From a bacterium (GTDB lineage Bacteria > CG03), in the NCBI GenBank assembly GCA_013791675.1, contig VMTI01000171.1, positions 1 to 20,206 of the forward strand: a stretch of 20,206 bases of DNA, written 5' to 3'. The notes under the pieces were generated by a model. The model was not told where the DNA came from. It worked only from the letters and a program-made list of their open reading frames with translations, and made no database searches. Position numbers and translations under genes: made by a program. Positions within the stretch are counted from its first letter, which is position 1. Each line of letters opens with the position of its first letter. Positions 6,243 through 13,698 of this stretch are shown here, one piece after another.

Positions 6243-6823
6243 CAGATAATGCCTTTGGTTGACGACACTTTCCTGGATGAGGGTTCCAGCGCCGCGGCAA
6301 GAGCTTTTCCAAAAGCTTTAAACACCGCTTCGCAAACATGATGATTATCTCGCCCGGCGAGAGAAACAATATGGATTGTAATTCCCGCCTTCACCGAAAG
6401 CGCTCTGAAAAAATCCTCCAGAAGCCGGTAATCAAAATCCGCTTTTCTTATACCGGTGAATGTCACTTTGAAATCAAGCCACGGGCGGCCCGAAACGTCA
6501 AGTGCAACAAGCGCCAACGCCTCGTCCATCGGAACAATCGCGGAACCGAATCTGGCTATTTTTCCCTTTGCCGCTATTTTACCGATTGCCTCCCCCAGAA
6601 CAATTCCGGTATCCTCAACAGTGTGATGCATATCCACATCAGTATCGCCGGATGCTTTCACAACAAGTCCAAAACCGCCGTGATAGGCGAAGAGCTCAAG
6701 CATATGATTAAGAAAACCATCCGGAGTCTTCACGCTGTTTTTTTTGGAACCTAAGGCAGGCGCCGAAAATTCAACGCTTACAGAGGTTTCTTTCGTCTTT
6801 CTTTTAATTTTTGATTTTCTCAT
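6242..6823 (-). CDS. hisB: Imidazoleglycerol-phosphate dehydratase
   Basis: 193 residues, monofunctional HisB without the phosphatase domain of enterobacterial HisB. It dehydrates imidazoleglycerol phosphate. Duplicated metal-binding motifs are present: DGFLNHMLELFAYHGGF (35-51), DMHHTVEDTGIVLGEA, and near the C-terminus GRDNHHVCEAVFKAFGKAL. The first eight or so residues are very basic (MRKSKIKRKTKET), a little richer than usual but within the typical R-x-T-x-E-T start. It overlaps hisD by ATGA and hisA by one nucleotide. Confidence 0.95.
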   Translation of the reverse strand: MRKSKIKRKTKETSVSVEFSAPALGSKKNSVKTPDGFLNHMLELFAYHGGFGLVVKASGDTDVDMHHTVEDTGIVLGEAIGKIAAKGKIARFGSAIVPMDEALALVALDVSGRPWLDFKVTFTGIRKADFDYRLLEDFFRALSVKAGITIHIVSLAGRDNHHVCEAVFKAFGKALAAALEPSSRKVSSTKGII

Positions 6824-7986
6824 ATTCTCACCTTCCTTATTTCTATGGATTTTTTGTGGTTGGCCATACCCTCGGCGCCGGCTATAATGGCGGCAAAATC
6901 GCTGTCTGATTCAAACCCTTTTTTTTCATATTTTATTTCGGCGTAACTCCTCAGGAAAGAACCCGCGTTAAGGCCTGATGAAAAAACGGCGCTTTTCCCC
7001 GTCGGAAGAGTGTGCGACGGCCCCGCGGCGTAATCACCCAAAGCAACGGGCGAATATTTTCCAAGAAACACAGCGCCGGCGTTTTTAAAGTTCCCCTCAT
7101 AGCCGGCGGAATTTTTCATCATCACAATGAGATGCTCGGGGGCGATTTCATCCGCTTTTTCAATCTGCTTTTTTTTGTCTTTTATCAAAAACGCTTTCAC
7201 TTTCCCTCCAAAAACGGCAGTGATAAAATTCAGAAGTTTTTTGGACGGAGTTATAAGGGACGCCCGCGCGTCCGGAGCGTGTTCAAGCTGCGCGGCTAAA
7301 TCTGCAAGCACCCATTCTTCCGGAACGCTCCCGTCGGCGAGGACAAGCACTTCGCTGGGGCCCGCCAGAAGATCAATACCGGTTTCGCCAAAAAGCTGCC
7401 TTTTGGCTTCCGTCACATATTTGTTTCCGGGGCCCGCTATAAAATCAACCTTCGGCACGGATTCCGTCCCCATCGCGAAAGAGGCTATCGCCTGCGCGCC
7501 CGAAATCCTGAACAATGACTTAACGCCGGAAAGAGCGCAGGCCGCCAGCACCTCGTCCGAGACACCGCAGCTGGCAGCATAGATTTCGGAAACTCCGGCG
7601 ACCTTGGCTGGTATGGCGTTCATAAGAACGGTGGAAGGATAAAAATATCTTCCCCCCGGCACATAAACCGCTGTTTTTGAAAGAGCGCGAAAGCGATGAG
7701 TCAAGGTGAGCCCGGGCCTCTTCACTTTCACATCTTTATAAAGAGCCCTGATTTTTTTCTGATAAAAAAATATATTTTTGGCGGCTGTTTCCAGGCCTTT
7801 TCTCGTATCCGCCGGAAGCTTTTTAAGAGCCTCATCAAAATCCTTTTTAACAAATCTCAGATTCTTTTCATTCAGCGATATACTCCCGTATTTTTTCTCA
7901 AAAAAGAAAAGAGCTCTGTCACCTCCGGAGCGGACCTTAGCTATTATATCCGAAACGGTCTTTTGAACATTGTTCTGTTTTCTCAT
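6820..7986 (-). CDS. hisD: Histidinol dehydrogenase
   Basis: 388 residues, shorter than the usual ~430 because the N-terminus lacks the first few dozen residues. It oxidises histidinol to histidine in the last two steps, with NAD+ and zinc. Conserved segments include VYVPGGRYFYPSTVLMNAIPAKVAGV, DFIAGPGNKYVTEAKRQLFG, IDLLAGPSEVLVLAD, AAQLEHAPDA (zinc Q and H), APEHLIVM and GDYAAGPSHTLPTG (zinc D). The final zinc histidine is in ANHKKSIEIR. GPSH replaces the usual GPNH. It overlaps murA upstream and hisB downstream by ATGA. hisG, which often precedes hisD, is absent. Confidence 0.95.
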   Translation of the reverse strand: MRKQNNVQKTVSDIIAKVRSGGDRALFFFEKKYGSISLNEKNLRFVKKDFDEALKKLPADTRKGLETAAKNIFFYQKKIRALYKDVKVKRPGLTLTHRFRALSKTAVYVPGGRYFYPSTVLMNAIPAKVAGVSEIYAASCGVSDEVLAACALSGVKSLFRISGAQAIASFAMGTESVPKVDFIAGPGNKYVTEAKRQLFGETGIDLLAGPSEVLVLADGSVPEEWVLADLAAQLEHAPDARASLITPSKKLLNFITAVFGGKVKAFLIKDKKKQIEKADEIAPEHLIVMMKNSAGYEGNFKNAGAVFLGKYSPVALGDYAAGPSHTLPTGKSAVFSSGLNAGSFLRSYAEIKYEKKGFESDSDFAAIIAGAEGMANHKKSIEIRKVRI

Positions 7987-9230
7987 TTTTTCACCTTCTC
8001 CATTGAAACATTTGCGCCGAGCTTACGCAACTTCCCGAAAAAATTCTCATAGCCTCTGAAAAGATGACGGAGCTCATAAACGCGCGTCTGCCCATCCGCC
8101 ATGAGGCCGGCAATAATCATGGCCGAGGCCGCTCTCAAATCGCAGGCGCGGAGATTTGTCCCGGAAAGAATGGATTTATTTATAACGAGAACGGCATTTT
8201 TAAGCGCCATCGCCGCGCCCAGCCTTTTAAGTTCGTCAACATACATAAAACGCGCCGGGAAAATTTTATCCTTTATGCGGCTCACGCCCGCGGCGCGCAG
8301 CATATACACCGCCCACAGCGGCTGAAGGTCCGTGGGAAACTCCGGATAAGGGCCTGTAATAATATTAATCGGTTTTGTTATTTTCGGCGGAATTATAATC
8401 AGGGAGTTCGCCTTTTCATTTATTTTCACTCCCGAGGCTTTCAATTTTTTTATAAGAGCTTTCAGATGGTCGGGTTCGGCGCCGTCAATTCTCACCTTCC
8501 CGCCGACGGCAGCGGCGGCAAGAATAAAAGTGCCGGCTTCAATTCTGTCTGGCATAACGGTAAAATCCGCGCCGCCAAGAACCGGTGAACCTGAAACGGT
8601 ATAAGAGGAACCCGCACTTTTTATCGACGCCCCCATGGCTTTTAGAAAACGGCAAAGGTCGATGATTTCGGGCTCCACCGCCGCATTTTCAATCAAACTG
8701 ACTCCTGAAGCGCAGGATGCGGCCATCAGCAGATTTTCCGTGGCGCCAACCGAAGGAAAAGAAAGTTTTATATGCGCGCCTTTAAGGCGCTGATTCCGAA
8801 AAAGCATACGTCCCCGCAAAACGGAATACGACGCGCCCATAGCTTTAAGGCCTTTCAGATGTATATCAATCGGCCTTTCGCCAAGAGCGCAGCCGCCGGG
8901 CAAAGCAAATGAACCTTCTCCCAGCCTTGACAGCACCGGCCCCATAACCAGAACAGAAGCCCTCAGTTTTCTCACAAGTTTCTCGGGCAGAGCGCCGTTT
9001 CGCAGGCGCCCTTTCACTTCAACTGTATTATTTTCAAACTTTATTCTCTTGCCCATTTTTCTGAGAAGAGCAAACGTAATGCGCACATCTTCCAGGTCGG
9101 GAACATTTCTGATAACGCATTTCTCGTCCGTAAGAAGTGTGGCGGCAAGAATTGGAAGCGCCGCGTTTTTTGAACCGCTTATCTTGACGCGCCCCGAAAG
9201 TTTTTTCGTGTGAAAACAGAGCCCTAACAT
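7983..9230 (-). CDS. murA: UDP-N-acetylglucosamine 1-carboxyvinyltransferase MurA
   Basis: 415 residues, standard length. It transfers enolpyruvate from PEP to UDP-GlcNAc, the first committed step of peptidoglycan synthesis in the cytoplasm. The SGSKNAALPILAATLL N-terminus has catalytic K21 and N22. The active-site cysteine is C114 in LPGGCALGERPIDIH, so the fosfomycin-sensitive Cys form is present. The catalytic aspartate lies in PEFPTDLQPLW and the C-terminal arginine in HLFRGYENF. The start overlaps the prmC stop by 7 nt. Its position between prmC and hisD in one operon is notable. Confidence 0.96.
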   Translation of the reverse strand: MLGLCFHTKKLSGRVKISGSKNAALPILAATLLTDEKCVIRNVPDLEDVRITFALLRKMGKRIKFENNTVEVKGRLRNGALPEKLVRKLRASVLVMGPVLSRLGEGSFALPGGCALGERPIDIHLKGLKAMGASYSVLRGRMLFRNQRLKGAHIKLSFPSVGATENLLMAASCASGVSLIENAAVEPEIIDLCRFLKAMGASIKSAGSSYTVSGSPVLGGADFTVMPDRIEAGTFILAAAAVGGKVRIDGAEPDHLKALIKKLKASGVKINEKANSLIIIPPKITKPINIITGPYPEFPTDLQPLWAVYMLRAAGVSRIKDKIFPARFMYVDELKRLGAAMALKNAVLVINKSILSGTNLRACDLRAASAMIIAGLMADGQTRVYELRHLFRGYENFFGKLRKLGANVSMEKVKK

Positions 9231-10048
9231 GATGCCTCTGCCACACGCATAAGCCCCGAAAGATCTTTATAAAAATTTATATTTTTCCATCCATTGTTAA
9301 AAAGTATTTTCTCAACATGAGCCTGCTGGCCCTCGCCCATTTCAAGAAAAAGCCGCCCGCCGGCGTTCATATAAGCGCGGGCACTCCCTGCTATATTTCT
9401 TATGCAGTTAAGGCCGTCTGGTCCGGAAAAAAGCGCTTCCATGGGCTGGCTCAAGACGGCTTTATCAAGCGCGGCGCCCTCTCTTATATACGGAGGATTG
9501 CTTGCTATGATATCAAAAGTTCCTTCTATACCGGAGAAAAGATTGCTTTGCAGAACATTTATATCCGCGCCGAGCATTTCGGCGTTTTTGCGGGTAAGAT
9601 TAACAGCCGCGGAATTTATGTCGCAGGCCGTAACAGAGAGATTCCCGAGTTTCGCCGCGCAAAGCGCTATGTTTCCGCAGCCGCATCCCTCATCAAGCAG
9701 TTTCATTCCCGGGGAAGAGCGCTCCAGCACTTTCTCCACCAGAATTTCGGTGCTGTTTTTCGGTATGAAAACACCTTCAGCCATCTCAAACGTAAAACCC
9801 ATAAAATCGGCAGTGCCTGTAATATATTCTACGGCTGTTCCGGATGAGCGGCGCAAAAAATTTTTGAGCAGCTTTTCCCGCGAAGAACGGCTTACCAATT
9901 CCCGCGAAAAAGAGGCTTCGCCGTACGGCAGAGACAGAGAGCCGTTAAACAAAGTGTCAAATTCCTCGGATGAAAGCCATGAATAAGTTAAACGCATATG
10001 CTCATAAAGTTCGCGGGCTTCAGGCGCATCCCTATCGGAGCTCATCAT
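9224..10048 (-). CDS. prmC: Release factor glutamine methyltransferase PrmC
   Basis: 274 residues. It N5-methylates the glutamine of the GGQ motif in release factors RF1 and RF2. An N-terminal helical domain (about 1-80) is followed by a SAM-binding Rossmann domain: LLDEGCGCGNIAL (motif I, about 117-129), ACDINSAAVNLTRKNAE, and the substrate-binding NPPY (184-187). The usual PRPETE loop reads PKNSTE here (96-101), a mild divergence. It overlaps its substrate gene prfA by ATGA, the conserved prfA-prmC arrangement that supports the call. Confidence 0.93.
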   Translation of the reverse strand: MMSSDRDAPEARELYEHMRLTYSWLSSEEFDTLFNGSLSLPYGEASFSRELVSRSSREKLLKNFLRRSSGTAVEYITGTADFMGFTFEMAEGVFIPKNSTEILVEKVLERSSPGMKLLDEGCGCGNIALCAAKLGNLSVTACDINSAAVNLTRKNAEMLGADINVLQSNLFSGIEGTFDIIASNPPYIREGAALDKAVLSQPMEALFSGPDGLNCIRNIAGSARAYMNAGGRLFLEMGEGQQAHVEKILFNNGWKNINFYKDLSGLMRVAEASC

Positions 10049-11064
10049 CCGCCCAGCTCCGCCACCATCTTTTCCGTCATAGCCGCGATTCTGCCTTCCA
10101 TAAATTCAGCAAGGTTGTAAATCGTAAATTTTATTCTGTGGTCCGTCACCCTGTTCTGCGGAAAATTATATGTCCTTATCTTTTCGCTGCGGTCGGCGCT
10201 CCCGACCTGACTGCGCACAATATCATTGGTGCTTTCGGCGCTGGTCGCCGCCTGTTTTTCATAAATCTTCGCCTTAAGCATAGTCATCGCCTTCGTTTTA
10301 TTTTGAAACTGGCTCCTTTCATTCTGGCAGGACGCTACCGCGCCTGTTGGAATGTGCGTTATTCTGACGGCGGAGTCGGTTTTATTCACATGCTGGCCGC
10401 CCTTGCCGGAAGACCTGTATGTGTCAATCCTTAAATCCGCGGGTTCTATTTTTATATCCACTTCCTCCGGTTCGGGATATACGGCCACAGACGCGGCAGA
10501 GGTGTGTATCCTGCCGCCGGATTCGGTTGATGGTATGCGCTGCACCCTATGTACACCGCACTCAAACCTGAAATAATAATATGCCTTTTCTCCCGCTACT
10601 TCAAAAATAACTTCTTTTACGCCGCCCATCGGCAGCGCATGAAGCGAAAATATTTTAAGCTTCAGCCCGTATATTTCGGCGGCCTTCTGGTACATCTTAA
10701 AAAGATCTCCCGCGAACAGGCCGGCCTCAAGGCCCCCCGTGCCGGCTCTTATCTCAACAATAACCGGCTTTCCCTCAAAGGGGCTTTTTGAAAGCAGCGC
10801 AACAAGATTTTTCCTGACTTTTTCGTATTCGGCATTAAGCACAGCTTTTTCTTCCTCATAAATAGGCGCTATCTCGTCATCATTCTTCATAGCCTCAAGC
10901 TCCGCGAGTTCATTTTCTATTTTTAGAAGCCGCGAGGCGTCGGGATAAAAGGGTTTGAGTTTTTTGTAGCGGCCGTGAAGCTCGGGATCAAAAGAAACGG
11001 ATTGTGACAAACTCTTATCAAGTTCCTCAAAATCCCTGACTATTTTAAGGTATTTCTGTTCCAA
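10045..11064 (-). CDS. prfA: Peptide chain release factor 1
   Basis: 339 residues from a TTG at 11064; the next in-frame ATG is over 50 codons in and would remove the N-terminal helices. RF1 recognises UAA and UAG and triggers peptide release. The GGQ motif is at 222-224 (SSGKGGQHVNKTDSAVRI). The codon-recognition tripeptide is PST (178-180, in RVQRIPSTESGGRIHTS), a variant of RF1's PxT, not the SPF of RF2. No good ribosome-binding site precedes the TTG, and only 14 nt separate it from rpmE, so coupled translation is likely. It is about 20 residues shorter than E. coli RF1. Confidence 0.95.
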   Translation of the reverse strand: MEQKYLKIVRDFEELDKSLSQSVSFDPELHGRYKKLKPFYPDASRLLKIENELAELEAMKNDDEIAPIYEEEKAVLNAEYEKVRKNLVALLSKSPFEGKPVIVEIRAGTGGLEAGLFAGDLFKMYQKAAEIYGLKLKIFSLHALPMGGVKEVIFEVAGEKAYYYFRFECGVHRVQRIPSTESGGRIHTSAASVAVYPEPEEVDIKIEPADLRIDTYRSSGKGGQHVNKTDSAVRITHIPTGAVASCQNERSQFQNKTKAMTMLKAKIYEKQAATSAESTNDIVRSQVGSADRSEKIRTYNFPQNRVTDHRIKFTIYNLAEFMEGRIAAMTEKMVAELGG

Positions 11065-11078
11065 GGCAGCCGCGAAAA

Positions 11079-11384
11079 TTATTCTTCGTCGTCCGAAATT
11101 TTCTTTTTGGGAGCAAGCTTCACTTCTTTCACGGCTTTTTTCTTCACCGCTTTTTTGGGAGCCACCCTCACGGTCTTTCCCTCGGTTTTTTTGTATCTCT
11201 TCTGGAATTTACTGAGGCTGCCCACGGAATCAATAAGTTTCTGTTTTCCCGTGAAAAACGGATGACAGGCGGAACAAATCTCCAGCTTGATATCCTTGCC
11301 CGCTGTGGACCGCACCTCAAAGGTGCTTCCGCATGTGCATATAACCTGCACCGGGTTGTAATCCGGGTGTATTTTTTCTTTCAT
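11079..11384 (-). CDS. rpmE: 50S ribosomal protein L31, zinc-binding type, with Lys-rich tail
   Basis: 101 residues against about 70 for ordinary L31. The L31 core spans about 1-68 (MKEKIHPDYNPVQVICTCGS, HPFFTGKQKLIDSVGSLSKFQKRY). It contains zinc ligands C16, C18, C37 and C40, the C+ type. The extra tail of about 30 residues is rich in Lys, Ala, Val and Pro (APKKAVKKKAVKEVKLAPKKK) and closes with the acidic SDDEE. AAGGAG precedes the ATG. It is the first gene of the operon and follows a strong promoter. Confidence 0.95.
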   Translation of the reverse strand: MKEKIHPDYNPVQVICTCGSTFEVRSTAGKDIKLEICSACHPFFTGKQKLIDSVGSLSKFQKRYKKTEGKTVRVAPKKAVKKKAVKEVKLAPKKKISDDEE

Positions 11385-11418
11385 AATTTACGCTCCTTAA
11401 CCTCGCTTATCAGCGTGA

Positions 11419-11447
11419 ATTGTCGCAAAAAAATAATTTTCTGTCAA
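11419..11447 (-). promoter_or_regulatory. Promoter of the rpmE-prfA-prmC-murA-his operon
   Basis: On the minus strand: -35 TTGACA (11442-11447), a 17-nt spacer with a T-run, and -10 GACAAT (11419-11424), about 35 nt before the rpmE ATG. The strong consensus fits the start of a ribosomal-protein operon. Confidence 0.75.
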
Positions 11448-11456
11448 ATTTACCCT

Positions 11457-11480
11457 AAAACGCCGCTGGGAAGAAACGGC
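11457..11480 (-). terminator. Weak terminator candidate after the cinA pair
   Basis: On the minus strand a short stem GCCG / CGGC with an 11-nt loop is followed by GTTTTA. It lies just after the hypothetical gene and before the rpmE promoter. The stem is only 4-5 bp, so this is tentative. Confidence 0.3.
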
Positions 11481-11491
11481 AGACAGTGAGA

Positions 11492-12370
11492 TTAGCCTTT
11501 GAAAATTTCAACGCGTGTCCCCTGCGGCACCGAGCAAACGCCCCTTATGCTGCCGCCAAGACGGACAGTGACGGCAAAACCGTTTTCTTTTTTCATTTTT
11601 TCCAGAATCTCGACAGGCAGGGTTTCTGATTTTGTCACGCCGATAAATCTCATAAGGTAATCCGCCACTTCTCTGTCGTCGGTAATTCTCACAAAAACAA
11701 TTGCCCCCGGATTTATTTTATCTATCTTCGGCGAGCGGAAAAACAAAAATCTCGCGGGTGATGCGACAATTTCAACCCTCAGTTCTATTTTGGAGTCGCC
11801 TTTTACCGGAGAATTCTGTGAGGGGCCGCTGGAACGGTGAAAATCAAAAACAGATAATCTTTCTTTCTTAAATTCAAAAAATATATCCTCGTTAAGCAGT
11901 TTCCTTAGTATCGTCTCAAGAAGGCCTCTTATTTTTTCATGATTAATACCATCAAAGATTTCGTAAAAAGATTCATTGTCCTTCTCCTGCAAAAATGCCC
12001 TTACGGCCTGCGTCACCGAAAGAGTCTTATCGCGGACAATTTCGTCGCTCAGCCGCCGGGTGTATATCGTGTTCTCAAACTCGTGCCAGGGCATATCTAA
12101 ATCCATTGAAAAAATATACGGATTATCGCTGATGGAAACGGCATATCGCAGGACAGATTTTTTTTCCGCGGACATCGCTATAAACATCAATCCGCACTGA
12201 TAACTGCTTTTGGCGGCGAATTTTATTTTCATAACCGTAATGTTTCTGTGACGGGATGCCAAATGTTTATAAGCGAGGTTGAGATTGCTGCCGTAGAGGG
12301 AAAGTATTCTGTCTGCGGCGCGTTCGGAGCAGCCCAGCTCTTCTATAAGAATTTTTGATTCATCCGTCAT
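11492..12370 (-). CDS. Unrecognised protein with possible UBA-like N-terminus
   Basis: 292 residues; I cannot name a function. The first ~40 residues (ESKILIEELGCSERAADRILSLYGSNLNLAYKHL) resemble the three-helix UBA/TS-N type found in EF-Ts. A middle section (about 45-170) has alternating beta and helix character, including GLMFIAMSAEKKSVLRYAVSI and WHEFENTIYTRRLSDEI. The C-terminal ~90 residues look beta-rich (PGAIVFVRITDDREVADYLM, VTVRLGGSIRGVCSVPQGTRVEIF). No signal peptide or membrane segment is visible. From memory it resembles uncharacterised proteins (DUF4899-like) in Thermotogae and candidate phyla, but I could not check this. It overlaps cinA by ATGA, so the two are made together. 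Confidence 0.7.
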   Translation of the reverse strand: MTDESKILIEELGCSERAADRILSLYGSNLNLAYKHLASRHRNITVMKIKFAAKSSYQCGLMFIAMSAEKKSVLRYAVSISDNPYIFSMDLDMPWHEFENTIYTRRLSDEIVRDKTLSVTQAVRAFLQEKDNESFYEIFDGINHEKIRGLLETILRKLLNEDIFFEFKKERLSVFDFHRSSGPSQNSPVKGDSKIELRVEIVASPARFLFFRSPKIDKINPGAIVFVRITDDREVADYLMRFIGVTKSETLPVEILEKMKKENGFAVTVRLGGSIRGVCSVPQGTRVEIFKG

Positions 12371-13599
12371 GCGTTTATAAGTTCTCTTCTGATTATATCC
12401 AGCGCTTTCAGCGCGGCTTTTTTCTTAACCGCCGCGCGGGAGCCGGAAAACTCGCATTTAACGCACTTTGTGACGGCGCCCCGCGAGGCCAGCGCTATAA
12501 AAACCGTGCCCTGCTTCACCCCGTCGGACGGGCCGGGCCCGGCGACGCCTGTCGTTGATAAAGCATAATATGAATCTGACAATTTTAAAAGCCCCTCTGC
12601 CATCATAACCGCCGTTCTTTCGCTGACAATCCCCGATTTTTTTATTTCATCGCCGGGAATACCCAAAAGAACGCTTTTTGATTTTTCCGTATATGTCACC
12701 AGCCCCATATCAAAAAAAGCGGAAGAGCCATTTACATTTGTTATAAGATTCGCGATTTCTCCGCCCGTGCACGATTCAGCCGAGGAAAGAGTCCTGCGTT
12801 TTTTGCTTAACAGCTTCGCCACAATCTGCGAAAGGCTCTGCATGTCCTCGCCGTATATGCTGAGGCCGAAAATATCTCTGAACTCTTTTTCAAGATGACG
12901 CATTCTATCCTCTACCAGCACCTCGTTGTTTCCTTTAAGAGTGAATTCAACATCAACCGACACGATTGACGCCAGCAGGCTGAAGCTCACCTCAAGTCCT
13001 GAAAAATGCTCAATATCTATAACCGCTTTTATCTTTTTCTCTATTTCATCCGCTTCAATGCCTATTATGTGCAGTTTTTTTCTTCTGAAAAATAAAGGCG
13101 TAAATTTTTTAGAGAGATAAGCGTGGATGTTTTCTTTAAACACCGTTTTAAGTTCCATGTGCGGGCCCGGAAGCATTATTATAATTTTTTTATTATGCGT
13201 TATAATCTGGGGAACGAAAATGCCGTTCGGGTTTGAATAAATTTTCGCGCTATCTATCACATAAGCGGATCTATCGGCGGACTTGGGCATATCCTGTCCC
13301 TTATTTATAAAAAATTCCGCGATGGCCGTGAGAGCTTCCCGGCTGAGAATTCTTTTCTTCCCCGTGAAAGAACTCACCGCATCAGCAATCACGTTATCAC
13401 CGCCGGTGGTTATTATTATATCCGCTCGCGGGAAAACAAAAGCCAACAGTTCATTTATGCGGGTTTCGTCATTTTCCGAGGTATAAAATTCAACGTCAAA
13501 ACCCATATCTGCCAGCGTCGCCCCCAGATAAGAGGCATTTTTGCCGGGCCATCCGAAGGCTCGCTCGCTTCCCGTAAATACAACAGCCGCTTTTTTCAT
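12367..13599 (-). CDS. cinA: CinA-like protein: degenerate MoCF-like domain plus nicotinamide-nucleotide amidase domain
   Basis: 410 residues, usual CinA length. The C-terminal domain (about 250-410) is the PncC/CinA-C NMN deamidase. It has LSSAESCTGGEIANLI (261 onward), then GLVTYTEKSKSVLLGIP, TAVMMAEG, and STTGVAGPGPSDGVKQGTV, with the conserved Ser, Cys-Thr-Gly-Gly and GxAGP elements. The N-terminal MoCF-like domain (1-170) keeps the TTGG turn (64-67) but lacks the usual GGLGPTxDD motif; it reads GGDNVIADAV. A LPGPHMEL segment (143-150) corresponds to the normal LPGVPxEM. The N-terminal pyrophosphatase activity may therefore be altered or lost. The start is supported by AAAAGGAG. NAD-recycling role is by family knowledge. 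Confidence 0.85.
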   Translation of the reverse strand: MKKAAVVFTGSERAFGWPGKNASYLGATLADMGFDVEFYTSENDETRINELLAFVFPRADIIITTGGDNVIADAVSSFTGKKRILSREALTAIAEFFINKGQDMPKSADRSAYVIDSAKIYSNPNGIFVPQIITHNKKIIIMLPGPHMELKTVFKENIHAYLSKKFTPLFFRRKKLHIIGIEADEIEKKIKAVIDIEHFSGLEVSFSLLASIVSVDVEFTLKGNNEVLVEDRMRHLEKEFRDIFGLSIYGEDMQSLSQIVAKLLSKKRRTLSSAESCTGGEIANLITNVNGSSAFFDMGLVTYTEKSKSVLLGIPGDEIKKSGIVSERTAVMMAEGLLKLSDSYYALSTTGVAGPGPSDGVKQGTVFIALASRGAVTKCVKCEFSGSRAAVKKKAALKALDIIRRELINA

Positions 13600-13616
13600 A
13601 TCATCCGCTCCTTTTA

Positions 13617-13646
13617 ACTATATTTTTCTACTTAAATACTTTCCAA
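13617..13646 (-). promoter_or_regulatory. Possible promoter before cinA
   Basis: TTGGAA (13641-13646), an 18-nt spacer, then TATAGT (13617-13622) on the minus strand. The predicted start would fall in the ribosome-binding site, which counts against it. The upstream AsmA-like gene could equally provide read-through. Confidence 0.3.
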
Positions 13647-13659
13647 ATCCGCTCTTGTT

Positions 13660-13678
13660 CCCCTTTTTGTAAAGGAGG
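13660..13678. repeat. Small inverted repeat in the AsmA-like/cinA gap
   Basis: CCCCTTT, a 4-nt loop TTGT, then AAAGGAGG forms a short hairpin with one bulged base. There is no T-tract on the minus strand, so it is not a classical terminator. It is the main structure in the 99-bp gap. Confidence 0.4.
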
Positions 13679-13698
13679 TTAGAGAGATTATATTTTCA

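Noticed and set aside
9317..9986. Plus-strand open frames of 176 and 194 codons opposite prmC
   Set aside because: Both lie inside prmC on the other strand, show no recognisable motif and lack convincing starts.
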